Shown: positions 5,345-6,306 of the stretch, piece after piece
How the letters are laid out: the number at the start of each line of letters is the position of its first letter
Position numbering within the stretch: the stretch's first letter is position 1
Source: an uncultured Collinsella sp.
Lineage (GTDB): Bacteria > Actinomycetota > Coriobacteriia > Coriobacteriales > Coriobacteriaceae
Direction: 5' to 3'
Length of the DNA: 6,306 nt
Assembly: GCA_900552995.1 (NCBI GenBank)
Contig: USBX01000057.1
Location: 1-6,306, forward strand
The notes under the pieces: model-generated
Databases searched by the model: none
What the model was told of the DNA's origin: nothing
The model's input: only the letters and a program-made list of their open reading frames with translations
Program-made: the position numbers and the translations under genes

Positions 5345-5593
5345 ATGCATGACGTCGGAATGAACATGAGCCAGCTTGCCATGAGCGTCAAACAGGTTGA
5401 CGACACCATTGAGCTTGCTCACGAGTGGAGCCATCAGCTGCTGCATGCGACCGAGAACTTTGACATGGAGCGCATTGGCGCCAAACTCGAGGCCGCCATG
5501 TCTGCGCTGCACGAGGCGCACGATGCGCTCGAGGGCTACGAGGAGGCCATCGAGGCAGATCACAACTCCGTCGGCTCCGTGAAGCTGGTGTAA
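5345..5593 (+). CDS. Small His/Met-rich acidic helical protein, unknown
   Basis: An 82-residue protein I do not recognise. It starts at ATG 5345, 7 nt after AAAGGAG (5331-5337), and ends one base before nikR, so the two are surely cotranscribed and probably coupled. The composition is striking: seven histidines (2, 26, 30, 34, 56, 59, 73), six methionines (1, 6, 8, 13, 41, 52), many Asp/Glu, no cysteine. The histidines at 26, 30 and 34 are spaced i, i+4, i+8 on what looks like an amphipathic helix. Almost the whole protein (about 8-72) looks helical, probably a two-helix hairpin; there is no signal peptide or membrane segment. From composition and location, a nickel-binding, buffering or NikR-associated role is possible, but this is inference only. 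Confidence 0.85.
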   Translation: MHDVGMNMSQLAMSVKQVDDTIELAHEWSHQLLHATENFDMERIGAKLEAAMSALHEAHDALEGYEEAIEADHNSVGSVKLV

Positions 5594-5594
5594 C

Positions 5595-6089
5595 GTGGCC
5601 GAGCATGAGCACGCGCACGATCACGGTGTGGACGACGATGCGAGCTGCCGCTGCAGCGGCTCCAGCTCCGAGCTGGTCCGCTTTTCGGTCACCGCGCCCG
5701 ACGACCTGCTGCGCCGCTTTGACGAGCAGATCGCGCGCCGTGGTGACGTGGCTAACCGATCCGAGGCCGTACGCGATCTGATTCGCGCCTCGATCGCCAA
5801 GGAACAGATGCGCACGCCCGACGAGCAGGTCATCGGTTCGCTCACCATGACCTATGACCACCATACCGGCGATCTGACGCGCCGTCTGGACGAGGTGCAG
5901 CACGACTACACCGACGAGATCGTCTCGACCATGCATGTACATCTGGACCACCACAACTGCCTGGAGATTCTGGCGCTCAAGGGTCGCGGCGAGCGTGTCT
6001 ACGAGCTGGCCGACCGGTTGCTGGGGCTGCGCGGCGTTAAGCACGGCGAGCTCACCTGCGCCGCCACCAAGCAGAGCCTGGGGCTGTAG
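5595..6089 (+). CDS. nikR: Nickel-responsive regulator NikR
   Basis: A tetrameric nickel sensor that binds DNA with a ribbon-helix-helix and senses Ni(II) with an ACT-like domain. The ribbon-helix-helix spans about 26-72 (LVRFSVTAPDDLLRRFD...NRSEAVRDLIR), the metal domain about 77-155. All four nickel ligands known from E. coli NikR are present: H103 in VQHDY, H114 and H116 in MHVHLDH, and C122 in NCLEI. At 164 residues it is longer than the usual 130-150 because of an N-terminal extension with H4, H6, H8, H10, C18 and C20. The GTG start at 5595 follows the previous stop by one base and has no strong ribosome binding site, suggesting reinitiation; a later GTG at 5628 would remove the histidines. 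Its target is probably this operon and hydrogenase or nickel-uptake genes. Confidence 0.95.
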   Translation: MAEHEHAHDHGVDDDASCRCSGSSSELVRFSVTAPDDLLRRFDEQIARRGDVANRSEAVRDLIRASIAKEQMRTPDEQVIGSLTMTYDHHTGDLTRRLDEVQHDYTDEIVSTMHVHLDHHNCLEILALKGRGERVYELADRLLGLRGVKHGELTCAATKQSLGL

Positions 6090-6147
6090 CGGGATTTCCC
6101 GCAGCGCACCTGCCATAAAGGGACAGGCTTCAACGAAGGAGGGTCGC

Positions 6148-6256
6148 ATGCGACATGTGCATATCCATGTAACGGGCATTGTGCAGGGCGTTGGCATGCG
6201 GCCATTTGTGTATCGCGAGGCTATGGCGCATGGCATCTGCGGCTGGGTGCTCAACG
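6148..6256 (+). CDS. hypF: Carbamoyltransferase HypF (5' fragment)
   Basis: Only the first 36 codons plus one base are present before the adapter; HypF is normally about 750 residues. HypF makes the cyanide ligands of [NiFe] hydrogenases from carbamoyl phosphate with HypE. The visible part is the start of the N-terminal acylphosphatase domain: HIHVTGIVQGVGMRPFVYREA...GWVLN (5-36). The RPFVYR stretch is typical of HypF rather than of stand-alone acylphosphatase. The usual Phe in VQGVGF is Met17. AAGGAGGG (6136-6143) lies 4 nt before the ATG. The 58-nt gap after nikR contains a weak 5-bp hairpin (6089-6102), no terminator, so the gene is probably in the nikR operon. Reading into the adapter would add a false AVSYTHLRAHETLANLV tail. 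A short acylphosphatase gene remains a minor alternative. Confidence 0.8.
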
Positions 6257-6306
6257 CTGTCTCTTATACACATCTCCGAGCCCACGAGACACTCGCTAAT
6301 CTCGTA
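6257..6306. other. Illumina Nextera i7-side adapter (artefact)
   Basis: The mosaic end CTGTCTCTTATACACATCT (6257-6275) is followed by the read-2 overhang CCGAGCCCACGAGAC (6276-6290), an 8-base i7 index ACTCGCTA (6291-6298) and the start of P7, ATCTCGTA (6299-6306). From memory the index matches N716. Real sequence ends at 6256. The hypF frame stays open through this stretch, so automated gene calling will make a chimeric protein. Confidence 0.98.

Noticed and set aside
6090..6147. Nickel/cobalt riboswitch in front of hypF
   Set aside because: The gap is 58 nt with only weak small hairpins, too short for the known NiCo riboswitch.
50..6256. CRISPR array, tRNA, rRNA, prophage or transposase gene
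   Set aside because: No regular direct repeats, no tRNA-like cloverleaf and no such protein domains were seen while reading both strands.

Overview
The window is a 6,207-bp stretch of bacterial DNA (50-6256) enclosed by Illumina Nextera adapter sequence at both ends (1-49 and 6257-6306). The adapters are not biology, and they cut off the gene at each edge. The DNA is GC-rich, densely coding and has strong Shine-Dalgarno sites. Gene content and style (nadA-nadB, many-TM GHKL kinase with LytTR regulator, NikR with HypF) suggest a gut actinobacterium of the class Coriobacteriia, perhaps Collinsella. That placement is inference from general resemblance and no marker gene proves it.

Layout. (1) 50-1611, minus strand: de novo NAD synthesis, nadA (quinolinate synthase) followed by nadB (L-aspartate oxidase, truncated by the contig end). 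Their promoter at 1647-1675 lies inside a perfect 19-bp-arm inverted repeat, a likely repressor operator. (2) 1697-2072: a long non-coding region with two more perfect inverted repeats, one with 23-bp arms. (3) 2073-4072, plus strand: a LytTR response regulator and a multi-pass GHKL sensor histidine kinase overlapping by one base, resembling the AgrA/AgrC type. (4) 4091-4666, minus strand: an unnamed protein whose layout recalls a uracil-DNA glycosylase fold without the usual catalytic motifs, divergent from (5) trxA, thioredoxin, 4803-5123. (6) A strong intrinsic terminator at 5235-5272, then a nickel cluster on the plus strand: a small His/Met-rich acidic helical protein (5345-5593), the nickel regulator NikR with a His/Cys-rich N-terminal extension (5595-6089), and the start of hypF (6148 onward), which acts in [NiFe]-hydrogenase cyanide-ligand synthesis.

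How they fit together. NadB makes iminoaspartate and NadA condenses it with dihydroxyacetone phosphate to quinolinate. NadA needs an iron-sulfur cluster and NadB is an FAD oxidase. The kinase/regulator pair probably senses an extracellular or membrane signal and controls unknown targets. The nickel cluster links metal sensing to hydrogenase maturation. No CRISPR array, tRNA, rRNA, transposase gene or complete mobile element was seen. The most interesting leads are the nadA operator, the 69-bp palindromic element, the UDG-like protein and the small protein in front of nikR.
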